A DNA stretch of 5,337 nucleotides from NCBI RefSeq assembly GCF_041624275.1, contig NZ_JBFJVE010000199.1, forward strand, positions 1 to 5,337, in the 5' to 3' direction. The translations under genes and the position numbers were made by a program. A model generated the notes under the pieces. The model was not told the origin of the DNA and searched no databases. It was given only the letters and a program-made list of their open reading frames with translations. The stretch comes from Shimia sp041624275. Its GTDB lineage: Bacteria; Pseudomonadota; Alphaproteobacteria; Rhodobacterales; Rhodobacteraceae. Position 1 is the first letter of the stretch. Each line of letters begins with the position of its first letter. This document shows positions 1-5,106 of the stretch, piece by piece.

Positions 1-12
1 CGACCGGGCCAC

Positions 13-45
13 AAGAGAAGAAACGCCGAGCGCGGCAAATCGGCG
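13..45 (-). terminator. Possible rho-independent terminator after the WcbI-like pair
   Basis: On the minus strand, the arms CGCCGA (45-40) and TCGGCG (29-24) form a 6-bp GC-rich stem around a 10-base loop. The T-rich run TTTCTTCTCTT follows (23-13). It lies about 40 bases beyond the stop codon of the upstream minus-strand gene, which suits a terminator. The stem is short and the loop long, so this is tentative. A second hairpin, CGGGCC/GGCCCG at 55-73, sits closer to the gene but has no T-tract. Confidence 0.35.
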
Positions 46-86
46 GCCTCCGTCCGGGCCGAATGCCGGCCCGCTGCCGGGGCGTG

Positions 87-860
87 TCAGGCCTCTTCGA
101 GCTGGCTTTCCCGTACCACCTGGGTCACCAGTTTCTGCGCCTGCCGATGCCAGTGGGGATCGCATTCATAGGCCAGCCCCAGCCGCCCGACGTCGACCGG
201 GGTAAAGGCCCGCTGGCCATAGGGCATGGCGTGGCGGCCATGGAACACCGGATCGTCGAACACCCCCCGGTCGAACTCGAGCGCCATTTCCGCACAGAGG
301 CGGCGGAACAGTTCGAACAGCACGTGCTGGGCCGGATGATCGACGCCGAAAAAGCTGCGCTTGTCGTGATAGGTCTCGGCGATATAGCCCGAGATCGCCA
401 GATCGCAGACCGAGGCTTCCAGCTCGCCCATCCGGGTCAGCGAGGCCTCGATACGCGCCTGGTTGCCCATGTCGATGCGCCCGCGGCAGAAATCGTCGAA
501 AATCTCGGCCTGATCGCGCCCCGCCTGCCCTTCCAGCAACTGCTCGGCACCAAGCACCCGCCCCTGGGCGGGATCCAGCTCGAGCGAGGCCAGCCCGTCG
601 ACATGGAGATAGGGCAGGAAGATGACGTCGCCGGTCGTCGTCGCCATCAGGTCGGCGGTATTGAAGACCGCGTCCGGGTCGGTGATCGCCTGCGCCACCA
701 CCAGGTCTGCCTCGGCAAGATCGCTGCGCGTCGCCTCTTCGTCGAAGCTGCCCCAGTCATCCGAGATCGAGCGGAACCTCACCGGCATCTCGGGGAAGAT
801 GTCGCGCGAGATGGCGCGCAGCGCGTTCAATTGAGCCTTTCCAAGAAAAACCATGCTCAT
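87..860 (-). CDS. WcbI-like putative acetyltransferase, diverged copy A (GNCQ changed to GKAQ)
   Basis: The product is 257 residues. It resembles the WcbI family of polysaccharide-biosynthesis putative acetyltransferases, recognised from the N-terminal strand-turn FLGxxQ and the later H-P-A-Q-H motif (residues 175-179). It is a close paralogue of the gene just upstream: 60 of the first 100 aligned residues are identical by eye, without gaps. The blocks around FPEM, LAEADLV, TGDVIF, CRGRIDM, YIAETY, FELFRRLC and QRAFTPVD are shared. No signal peptide or membrane segment is visible, so it is probably cytoplasmic. The oddity is residues 7-10: G-K-A-Q replaces G-N-C-Q, so the conserved cysteine is missing, which may mean lost or altered activity. 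The start is ATG at 860, chosen because it aligns with the paralogue's start and has AAGGA about 12 bases upstream. The frame stays open to an ATG at 953, which would add 31 residues unlike the family. The family call is from motif memory, and the substrate is unknown. Confidence 0.72.
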   Translation of the reverse strand: MSMVFLGKAQLNALRAISRDIFPEMPVRFRSISDDWGSFDEEATRSDLAEADLVVAQAITDPDAVFNTADLMATTTGDVIFLPYLHVDGLASLELDPAQGRVLGAEQLLEGQAGRDQAEIFDDFCRGRIDMGNQARIEASLTRMGELEASVCDLAISGYIAETYHDKRSFFGVDHPAQHVLFELFRRLCAEMALEFDRGVFDDPVFHGRHAMPYGQRAFTPVDVGRLGLAYECDPHWHRQAQKLVTQVVRESQLEEA

Positions 861-962
861 GAGCCCAAAATATCCTTCATCTGCAAAAGACCCCAATTTT
901 CCGGACGGTCGGCAGCCTAGCACCGGTCGATTGAACGATCCAGAGCGGGCCATCGGCCTTGG

Positions 963-1742
963 TTAGATATCGCCGCGTTCGCGCGCCTTGATCGCAAGGT
1001 TGAGCAGTTTGTAACCCTGCCCGTACCATTGCGGATCGCAGTCGTATTTCGTGCCCAGCACCTCGGCATCGACCGGGGTGAAGGCGCGCTGTGACGACGG
1101 CAGGGCGCGCCGCCCCCAGGCCACCGGATCGTTCATGATGCCGGGGTCGAATTTCAGGTCAAGCTCACCGCACAGCCGGCGGAACAGTTCGAAGACGATA
1201 TGCTGGGCGGGATGGTTGATGCCGAAGAAACTGGGGCGTTCGCGATAGGTTTCCGCGATATAGTCCGAGATCTTCAGATCGCAGCCCTGCGCTTCCTTCT
1301 CGGCCATCTTGGCCAGCGACATGTCGATCCGGGCCTGGTTCTGCATGTCGATGCGCCCGCGGCAGTAATCCTCGAAGATCTGCACCGGCTTGCGCCCCTC
1401 CTGCCCCTCGAGGATCAGTTCCGCGCCCTTGATGACCGACCGCCCCTTCGAGGCGACGATCTCGAGCGAGGCCAGCCCGTCGATATAGACATAGGGCACG
1501 AAGATCACATCGCCCGTCGCCGTGTCCATCACGTCCTGCCGGTTGAACGTGGTGCCGGGGTTCTCGATCGCCTGCGCGATCACCAGATCGGCCTCGGCCA
1601 GTTCCTGACGGGTCGGCGCCTCGTCGAACTTGCCCCAATAGGGCGTGATCGTGCGGAATTTCACCTGCATCTCGGGGAACATCTCGCGGGAAATGCCCCG
1701 CATGGCATTCACCTGGCAGTTTCCCAGAAAAAGAATCGACAT
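963..1742 (-). CDS. WcbI-like putative acetyltransferase, copy B with intact GNCQ motif
   Basis: The product is 259 residues. The N-terminus MSILFLGNCQ has the hydrophobic strand followed by G-N-C-Q (residues 7-10) typical of the WcbI family, named after a Burkholderia capsule-locus protein and regarded as putative acetyltransferases. A second motif, N-H-P-A-Q-H, lies at residues 176-181, just before an amphipathic FELFRRLC helix. Cys9 and His177 are candidate active-site residues, by inference only. No signal peptide or transmembrane helix is seen. The start is ATG at 1742, with GAGG seven bases upstream. An in-frame TTG directly before it (1743-1745) is less likely to be used. The gene lies 125 bases downstream of tgt and 102 bases upstream of its diverged paralogue on the same strand, so it may be co-transcribed with one or both. 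No glycosyltransferase or capsule gene is visible nearby, so a role in capsule or other polysaccharide modification cannot be shown here. Confidence 0.75.
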   Translation of the reverse strand: MSILFLGNCQVNAMRGISREMFPEMQVKFRTITPYWGKFDEAPTRQELAEADLVIAQAIENPGTTFNRQDVMDTATGDVIFVPYVYIDGLASLEIVASKGRSVIKGAELILEGQEGRKPVQIFEDYCRGRIDMQNQARIDMSLAKMAEKEAQGCDLKISDYIAETYRERPSFFGINHPAQHIVFELFRRLCGELDLKFDPGIMNDPVAWGRRALPSSQRAFTPVDAEVLGTKYDCDPQWYGQGYKLLNLAIKARERGDI

Positions 1743-1867
1743 CAACCGGCCTCAACGTGTTTTCTTCGAGGGATAGACCATCAATGTGGCAAAAATTTGC
1801 TGCCGCCGGCAACCGCCGCGCCGATCACTTGCGCGGCTTACAGGGGTCCGGCTTACAGGGGCTCGGC
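1743..1867 (-). other. 125-bp spacer between tgt and WcbI-like copy B
   Basis: The spacer carries two extra copies of the tgt stop-codon repeat next to tgt, then a short GC-rich part, then a more AT-rich part leading into the GAGG ribosome-binding site of the next gene. A small inverted repeat, GCAAA-TT-TTTGC, is present. I see neither a convincing terminator with a T-tract nor a well-spaced promoter, so transcription from tgt into the next gene remains possible. Confidence 0.5.
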
Positions 1868-1879
1868 TTACAGGGGCTC
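1835..1879 (-). repeat. Three tandem copies of a 15-bp unit across the tgt stop codon
   Basis: On the plus strand the unit GGCTTACAGGGGCTC occurs at 1865-1879 and 1850-1864. A variant ending in TCC occurs at 1835-1849. Read in the tgt direction, each unit encodes Glu/Gly-Pro-Leu followed by TAA and Ala. Because 15 is a multiple of three, the three TAA codons (1868-1870, 1853-1855, 1838-1840) are all in the tgt frame. This looks like replication slippage that duplicated the gene end without changing the encoded protein. The third copy has diverged slightly. Confidence 0.9.
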
Positions 1880-2998
1880 GATGTCGCCTTCGGCGCGCTG
1901 CGCGTGAAACTCCGTCTCAAAGGCGTCAAAGGCCCCGGCGCCGATCGCATCGCGCATCCCCTGCATCAGGTCCTGGAAATAATGCAGGTTGTGCCATGTC
2001 AGCAGCATGCCCGAGATCATCTCGCCCGAGCGGAACACGTGATGCAGATAGGCGCGGCTGTAATTGGCACAGGCCGGGCAGCCGCAGTTTTCATCCAATG
2101 GGCGCGGATCGTCGGCATGGCGGGCGTTCTTGATGTTGACCACGCCATGGCGGGTAAAGGCCTGCCCGGTGCGCCCCGAACGCGACGGCAGCACGCAGTC
2201 CATCATGTCGATGCCGCGCTTGACCGCGCCGACGATGTCGTCGGGCTTGCCGACCCCCATCAGATAGCGCGGCCGGTCCTCGGGCAAGAGATCGGGGGCA
2301 TAGTCGAGACAGCCGAACATCGCCTGCTGCCCCTCGCCGACCGCCAGCCCGCCGACCGCGTAGCCGTCAAAGCCGATCTCGCGCAGCGCCGCGGCGCTCT
2401 CCTCGCGGAAATCGCGTTCCAGCCCGCCCTGCATGATGCCGAACAGCGCATGTCCGGGGCGGTCGCCAAAGGCGTCGCGCGACCTTTGCGCCCAACGCAT
2501 CGACAGGCGCATGCTCTCGGCGATGCGGTCGCGGTCCGCCGGCAAGGCCGGGCATTCGTCGAAACACATGACGATGTCGCTGCCCAAGAGCCGCTGGATT
2601 TCCATCGACCGCTCGGGCGTCAGCTCATGTCTGGAGCCGTCGATATGGCTTTTGAAGGTGACGCCCTTTTCCGTGAGCTTGCGCAGGCCCGCCAGGCTCA
2701 TCACCTGAAAGCCGCCGCTGTCGGTCAGAATGGGGCGCTCCCAGTTCATGAAACGGTGCAGCCCCCCCAGCCGATCGATGCGTTCCGCCGTCGGGCGCAG
2801 CATCAGGTGATAGGTATTGCCCAGCAGGATGTCGGCCCCGGTGGCGCGCACCGATTCCGGCAGCATCGCCTTCACCGTCGCCGCCGTGCCCACCGGCATG
2901 AAGGCCGGCGTGCGCACCGCGCCGCGCGGGGTCGAGATCACGCCCTTGCGGGCCTTGCCATCGGTGGCCTGCACCTGGAACGAAAAACGGCTTGTCAT
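1868..2998 (-). CDS. tgt: Queuine/preQ1 tRNA-guanine transglycosylase (Tgt)
   Basis: Tgt exchanges guanine-34 in the anticodon of tRNAs for Asp, Asn, His and Tyr with preQ1, a step of queuosine synthesis, in the cytoplasm. The 376-residue product has the usual bacterial length. Family landmarks are present: LTDSGGFQVMSL with Asp93 (general acid/base position), FDECP with Asp147, GIMQGG (188-192), GGLAVGE (216-222), and MMDCVLPSRSGRTGQAF with the nucleophile position Asp267. A zinc site is formed by Cys305, Cys307, Cys310 and His336. The start is ATG at 2998, which gives the typical MTSRFSFQVQATDG opening. An upstream in-frame TTG at 3028 would add ten residues not expected in the family. The ribosome-binding site near the ATG is weak (AGG-type), while a strong GGAGGGGG lies 20 bases upstream, which is too far. 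The gene is divergent from sufT and heads the minus-strand row with the WcbI-like pair. Its stop codon is triplicated. Confidence 0.97.
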   Translation of the reverse strand: MTSRFSFQVQATDGKARKGVISTPRGAVRTPAFMPVGTAATVKAMLPESVRATGADILLGNTYHLMLRPTAERIDRLGGLHRFMNWERPILTDSGGFQVMSLAGLRKLTEKGVTFKSHIDGSRHELTPERSMEIQRLLGSDIVMCFDECPALPADRDRIAESMRLSMRWAQRSRDAFGDRPGHALFGIMQGGLERDFREESAAALREIGFDGYAVGGLAVGEGQQAMFGCLDYAPDLLPEDRPRYLMGVGKPDDIVGAVKRGIDMMDCVLPSRSGRTGQAFTRHGVVNIKNARHADDPRPLDENCGCPACANYSRAYLHHVFRSGEMISGMLLTWHNLHYFQDLMQGMRDAIGAGAFDAFETEFHAQRAEGDIEPL

Positions 2999-3155
2999 CC
3001 TGCACCTATCCGAGTTTTCCCCCTCCAATCACAAATCCCGCGGCTTGTAAAACCGTCGCCGCGCCCCGGCGCACCGCAGCGTCGCCGCAACAGGGGCTGG
3101 ACCTTCCGCGAACTAATCCCTATATGTTCGCTCAGGATTAACACAGGACTGACCA
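2999..3155. promoter_or_regulatory. Divergent intergenic region between tgt and sufT
   Basis: This 157-bp spacer must hold the promoters of both divergent genes. The sufT side has a recognisable promoter, listed separately. On the tgt side only TTTACA (minus strand, near 3047-3052) resembles a -35 box, and no good -10 box lies at the right distance. The tgt promoter is therefore unresolved. No riboswitch-like structure was recognised; in particular, no preQ1 aptamer could be identified by eye. Confidence 0.5.
3098..3126 (+). promoter_or_regulatory. Likely sigma-70 promoter of sufT
   Basis: A -35-like TGGACC (3098-3103) and a -10-like TATATG (3121-3126) are separated by 17 bases. Each matches four of six consensus positions. 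The predicted transcript would begin near 3133, about 23 bases before the sufT ATG. The A+T-rich -10 area stands out in otherwise GC-rich DNA. An Fe-S or iron regulator could overlap it, but I could not recognise a specific operator. Confidence 0.45.
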
Positions 3156-3518
3156 ATGACCCAGGCTCCCGACCCGGTGGAAGGCACCCCGCTGATCGAA
3201 CCCTCGAGCACGCATCATCCGCTGCATGACGAGGTGGTCGAAGCCTGTCGCAGCGTCTTCGACCCCGAGATCCCGGTCAACATCTACGATCTGGGCCTGA
3301 TCTACACCATCCTGATCTCGGATGACGACGACGTCCATGTCACCATGACCCTGACCGCGCCGGGCTGCCCGGTGGCCGGCGAGATGCCGGGCTGGGTGCA
3401 AGAGGCCATCGCCGGCGTCGCCGGGGTGCGCACCGTCACCGTCGACCTGGTCTGGACCCCGCCCTGGGGTATGGAGATGATGTCCGACGAGGCCCGGCTC
3501 GAGCTTGGCTTCATGTAA
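3156..3518 (+). CDS. sufT: SufT-type Fe-S cluster assembly protein (DUF59/MIP18 family)
   Basis: The product is a 120-residue soluble protein consisting mainly of one DUF59/MIP18 domain (about residues 22-118). The hallmark DPEIPVNIYDLGLIY is at 36-50 and the conserved TAPGCP with Cys71 is at 67-72. DLVWTPPWGMEMMS (97-110) is the usual C-terminal block. The PaaD relative of this domain lacks context here, since no phenylacetate genes are near. SufT proteins act in Fe-S cluster maturation, probably in cluster transfer to target enzymes; the exact step is not settled. The start is ATG at 3156, with AGGA seven bases upstream. It lies 118 bases before an A-type Fe-S carrier on the same strand, which supports an Fe-S role. 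No sufBCDS genes are visible within the window. The stop codon is followed by a second copy of a 13-bp unit containing it. Confidence 0.93.
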   Translation: MTQAPDPVEGTPLIEPSSTHHPLHDEVVEACRSVFDPEIPVNIYDLGLIYTILISDDDDVHVTMTLTAPGCPVAGEMPGWVQEAIAGVAGVRTVTVDLVWTPPWGMEMMSDEARLELGFM

Positions 3519-3540
3519 GCCGCGCCCGTAAGCCGCCCCC
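3515..3540 (+). repeat. Two tandem 13-bp units across the sufT stop codon
   Basis: GTAAGCCGCGCCC (3515-3527) is followed directly by GTAAGCCGCCCCC (3528-3540), identical at 12 of 13 positions. The first unit contains the sufT TAA stop. The second TAA falls out of frame because the unit is 13 bases long. The core GTAAGCCG also occurs in the unrelated 15-bp repeat at the tgt stop codon. Confidence 0.75.
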
Positions 3541-3577
3541 GGTGGGCCCGGTCACAAAGCCGTCGCGGGTCGGCGTC

Positions 3578-3606
3578 TTGATAGTGCCCGCGTCGCGACC
3601 TATCTT
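3578..3606 (+). promoter_or_regulatory. Likely sigma-70 promoter of the A-type Fe-S carrier gene
   Basis: TTGATA (3578-3583, five of six consensus positions) and TATCTT (3601-3606, four of six) are separated by 17 bases, the optimal spacing. The predicted start would be near 3613, just ahead of AAAGGAG at 3618-3624. This suggests the carrier gene can be expressed independently of sufT. Confidence 0.6.
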
Positions 3607-3636
3607 GGGCCCTGCACAAAGGAGCAACTGAAATCC

Positions 3637-3987
3637 ATGTTCGGCATTCCGGGAAAACAGGCGATCACCATGACGCCGCGCGCTGCGGCGCAGATCGCCA
3701 GGCTGATGGCACGCGACGGCCATTCCGGCCTGCGCATCGGCGTCAAGAAGGGCGGCTGCGCCGGCATGGAATACACCATGGACTATGTCACCGAGACCGA
3801 CCCGCTTGACGAGGTGGTCGAACAGGACGGCGCCCGGGTGATGATCGCCCCGATGGCCCAGATGTTCCTTTTCGGCACCGAGATCGACTATGAGGTCTCG
3901 CTGCTGGAATCGGGGTTCAAGTTCAACAACCCCAATGTCTCCGAGGCCTGCGGCTGCGGCGAATCGATCAAGTTCGAAGGCATGTGA
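3637..3987 (+). CDS. A-type Fe-S cluster carrier (IscA/SufA/HesB family)
   Basis: The product is 116 residues, the typical length for an A-type carrier. The three conserved cysteines are present: Cys41 in KKGGCAGMEY, and Cys105 and Cys107 in the C-terminal ACGCGES. They bind a [2Fe-2S] or [4Fe-4S] cluster, or iron, for transfer to client proteins in the cytoplasm. The opening AITMTPRAAAQIARLM is the usual beta strand and helix of the fold. SufA, IscA and ErpA cannot be separated by eye, so no symbol is given. The position next to sufT would fit SufA. AAAGGAG lies 12 bases before the ATG at 3637, slightly farther than ideal. The gene has its own likely promoter and sits 118 bases downstream of sufT. 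The stop codon is followed directly by a 12-bp palindrome. Confidence 0.95.
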   Translation: MFGIPGKQAITMTPRAAAQIARLMARDGHSGLRIGVKKGGCAGMEYTMDYVTETDPLDEVVEQDGARVMIAPMAQMFLFGTEIDYEVSLLESGFKFNNPNVSEACGCGESIKFEGM

Positions 3988-3999
3988 CCGCGATCGCGG
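3988..3999. repeat. Perfect 12-bp palindrome abutting the Fe-S carrier stop codon
   Basis: CCGCGATCGCGG is exactly self-complementary and begins at the first base after the TGA at 3985-3987. With no loop it is a poor RNA hairpin, but it could be a protein-binding site or chance in GC-rich DNA. It contains GCGATCGC, an octamer that includes the GATC methylation-type tetramer. Confidence 0.55.
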
Positions 4000-4162
4000 C
4001 GCCGACCAGGTCGCCGCGCCCGCCCCCTGCGGCCCTGCCGGTGAACGCCGGACCGCACAGGCCGGACCGCAAGGGCCGCCCTTCCCGCCGCCCTTTCCCC
4101 TGCCTTCCCCTGATTTTTCCGCATCAATCCCGCCAAGGGCGCCGCCTTGGCCCCGCCCCGGC

Positions 4163-4191
4163 TTGACGCGCCCCGAGGAAGCGCCGAAAAC
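4163..4191 (+). promoter_or_regulatory. Possible promoter of tpiA
   Basis: TTGACG (4163-4168) matches five of six -35 positions. GAAAAC (4186-4191), 17 bases later, matches only three of six -10 positions. It would give a 5' leader of about 25 bases. The placement is right and the -35 box is good, but the -10 box is weak. Confidence 0.35.
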
Positions 4192-4222
4192 GGGCCCATC
4201 GACAAGAAAAATGGGGCAGATC

Positions 4223-4966
4223 ATGCGACGCAAACTGGCAGCCGGCAACTGGAAGATGAACGGGCTGGGCTCGGCTCTCAGCGAACTCGCGGCCATTGCC
4301 GGCTGCGAAACCCGGCAGACCGACCTGCTGATCTGCCCGCCGGCAACGCTGCTCGGGCGCGCCGCCGACACCGCCGCGGCCGGCAGCTGCGCCATCGGCG
4401 GCCAGGACTGCCACGCCCGCGAAAGCGGCGCCCATACCGGCGACATCTCGGCCGCCATGCTGGCCGATGCCGGCGCCAGCCACGTTCTGGTCGGCCATTC
4501 CGAGCGCCGCAGCGATCACGGCGAATCCGATGCCGACGTCTGCGCCAAGACCACCGCCGCCTGGGCGGCCGGCCTGACCGCCGTGCTGTGCCTCGGCGAA
4601 AGCCTCGCGCAGCGCCGCTCCGGCGACACGCTCGCCGTCATCGGCGCCCAGCTCGCCGGCTCCCTGCCCGACGGCGCCAACGGCGACAATACCGTGATCG
4701 CCTACGAACCGATCTGGGCCATCGGCAGCGGCCTGATCCCCGAGATGGCGCAGATCGCCGAGGTGCATGACTTCCTGCGCCGCGCTCTGGTCGAACGCCT
4801 CGGCGACGACGGCGACAGGATCCGCCTGCTCTACGGCGGCTCGGTCAAGCCCGGCAATGCCACCGAGATCTTCGCGGTCTCCAACGTCGATGGTGCCCTG
4901 GTCGGCGGCGCCAGCCTGAAGGCGGCGGATTTCAAGGCCATCGTCGCGGCTCTCGACGCCGCCTGA
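4223..4966 (+). CDS. tpiA: Triose-phosphate isomerase
   Basis: This enzyme interconverts dihydroxyacetone phosphate and glyceraldehyde-3-phosphate in glycolysis, gluconeogenesis and related sugar routes, in the cytoplasm as a homodimer. The 247-residue product has normal length. Catalytic residues are visible: Asn9 and Lys11 in AAGNWKMNG, His92 in VGHSERR, and Glu162 in AYEPIWAIGSG, followed by flexible loop 6. Phosphate-binding segments are YGGSVKPGNA (204-213) and GGASL (228-232). The start is ATG at 4223, giving the standard MRRKLAAGNWK opening, with GGGGCAG just upstream. An in-frame ATG at 4211 would add four residues (MGQI) and has a poor ribosome-binding site. The frame is open back to 3890, but that overlaps the Fe-S carrier gene and is not coding. 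It is probably monocistronic: a 235-base gap lies before it and a strong terminator after it. Confidence 0.97.
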   Translation: MRRKLAAGNWKMNGLGSALSELAAIAGCETRQTDLLICPPATLLGRAADTAAAGSCAIGGQDCHARESGAHTGDISAAMLADAGASHVLVGHSERRSDHGESDADVCAKTTAAWAAGLTAVLCLGESLAQRRSGDTLAVIGAQLAGSLPDGANGDNTVIAYEPIWAIGSGLIPEMAQIAEVHDFLRRALVERLGDDGDRIRLLYGGSVKPGNATEIFAVSNVDGALVGGASLKAADFKAIVAALDAA

Positions 4967-4986
4967 TCTTTCTCTTGCACGAAATA

Positions 4987-5050
4987 TCCCGGGGTGAGCG
5001 TTGAAAATGCCCGCATTTTCAACGTGAGGGGCAGCGCCCCTGCCCCGGGA
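4987..5050. repeat. Branched inverted-repeat element (three-way junction) downstream of tpiA
   Basis: An outer 8-bp stem, TCCCGGGG (4987-4994) with CCCCGGGA (5043-5050), encloses two hairpins. The first has perfect 11-bp arms CGTTGAAAATG (4999-5009) and CATTTTCAACG (5014-5024) around the loop CCCG. The second has 6-bp arms AGGGGC (5027-5032) and GCCCCT (5036-5041) around AGC. Together they can fold as a compact three-way junction on either strand. Parts of it resemble GC-rich dispersed intergenic motifs that I associate with Rhodobacteraceae 3' regions, which is recall rather than a search. It lies between the tpiA stop and the shared terminator. Confidence 0.7.
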
Positions 5051-5052
5051 AT

Positions 5053-5090
5053 CGAAAAGGCCCCCGAAACGCTTCGGGGGCCTTTTCGTT
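5053..5090. terminator. Bidirectional rho-independent terminator between tpiA and the TRAP permease gene
   Basis: A perfect 16-bp stem pairs 5053-5068 with 5073-5088 around the loop ACGC. Its centre is GGCCCCCGAA/TTCGGGGGCC, flanked by AAAA and TTTT. On the plus strand the stem ends in CCTTTTCGTTT; on the minus strand it ends in CCTTTTCGATT. The symmetric layout serves both convergent genes, the plus-strand tpiA and the minus-strand permease. Confidence 0.9.
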
Positions 5091-5106
5091 TGCTATCCTG
5101 TCATCC

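Larger units (their letters stand above)
3988..4222. other. 235-bp intergenic region before tpiA
   Basis: No credible gene is seen. Frames are open only because the DNA is GC-rich, and their translations are Pro/Arg-rich low complexity. Contents: a perfect 12-bp palindrome CCGCGATCGCGG at 3988-3999; an imperfect 14-bp tandem repeat at 4047-4074 with the core GCCGGACCGCA; a pyrimidine-rich stretch at about 4079-4119; a hairpin with 7-bp arms GCCAAGG/CCTTGGC at 4132-4151 and a 6-base loop; and a possible tpiA promoter near the end. None of the hairpins has a downstream T-tract, so termination after the Fe-S gene is unclear. Confidence 0.6.

Noticed and set aside
63..920. Long plus-strand open frame of 285 codons opposite WcbI-like copy A
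   Set aside because: It is antisense to a gene with a clear paralogue and family motifs. Its translation is rich in His/Arg/Asp/Gly without any recognisable domain, as expected of a shadow in GC-rich DNA.
861..953. 31-residue N-terminal extension of WcbI-like copy A from the ATG at 953
   Set aside because: The extension has no counterpart in the paralogue, whose protein starts directly at the first beta strand. The inner ATG at 860 has a better ribosome-binding context.
1835..1879. The 15-bp tandem array as a CRISPR or regulatory iteron array
   Set aside because: The units are contiguous with no spacers, number only three, and are explained by duplication of the gene end.
1200..1907. Plus-strand open frame opposite WcbI-like copy B
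   Set aside because: It mirrors the frame opposite copy A because the two sense genes are paralogous. The similarity between the shadows is inherited from the sense strand and is not independent evidence of coding.
1757..3229. 490-codon plus-strand open frame opposite tgt
   Set aside because: It is fully antisense to an unmistakable tgt, crosses the divergent promoter region and overlaps the start of sufT in another frame.
4132..4151. GCCAAGG/CCTTGGC hairpin as a terminator of the Fe-S carrier transcript
   Set aside because: It is followed by C-rich sequence without a T-tract, lies 145 bases after the stop codon, and has only a 7-bp stem.
3984..4166. Small frame starting with GTG overlapping the Fe-S carrier stop codon
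   Set aside because: The stop/start overlap looks like translational coupling, but the 60-residue product is Pro/Arg-rich low complexity with no ribosome-binding site of note.
3890..4222. N-terminal extension of tpiA through the upstream gap
   Set aside because: The frame is merely open. Triose-phosphate isomerases begin at MRRKLAAGNWK, and the extension would run inside the Fe-S carrier gene.
3511..4458. 315-codon minus-strand frame across sufT end, Fe-S carrier and start of tpiA
   Set aside because: It is antisense to two well-identified genes and has no recognisable domain.
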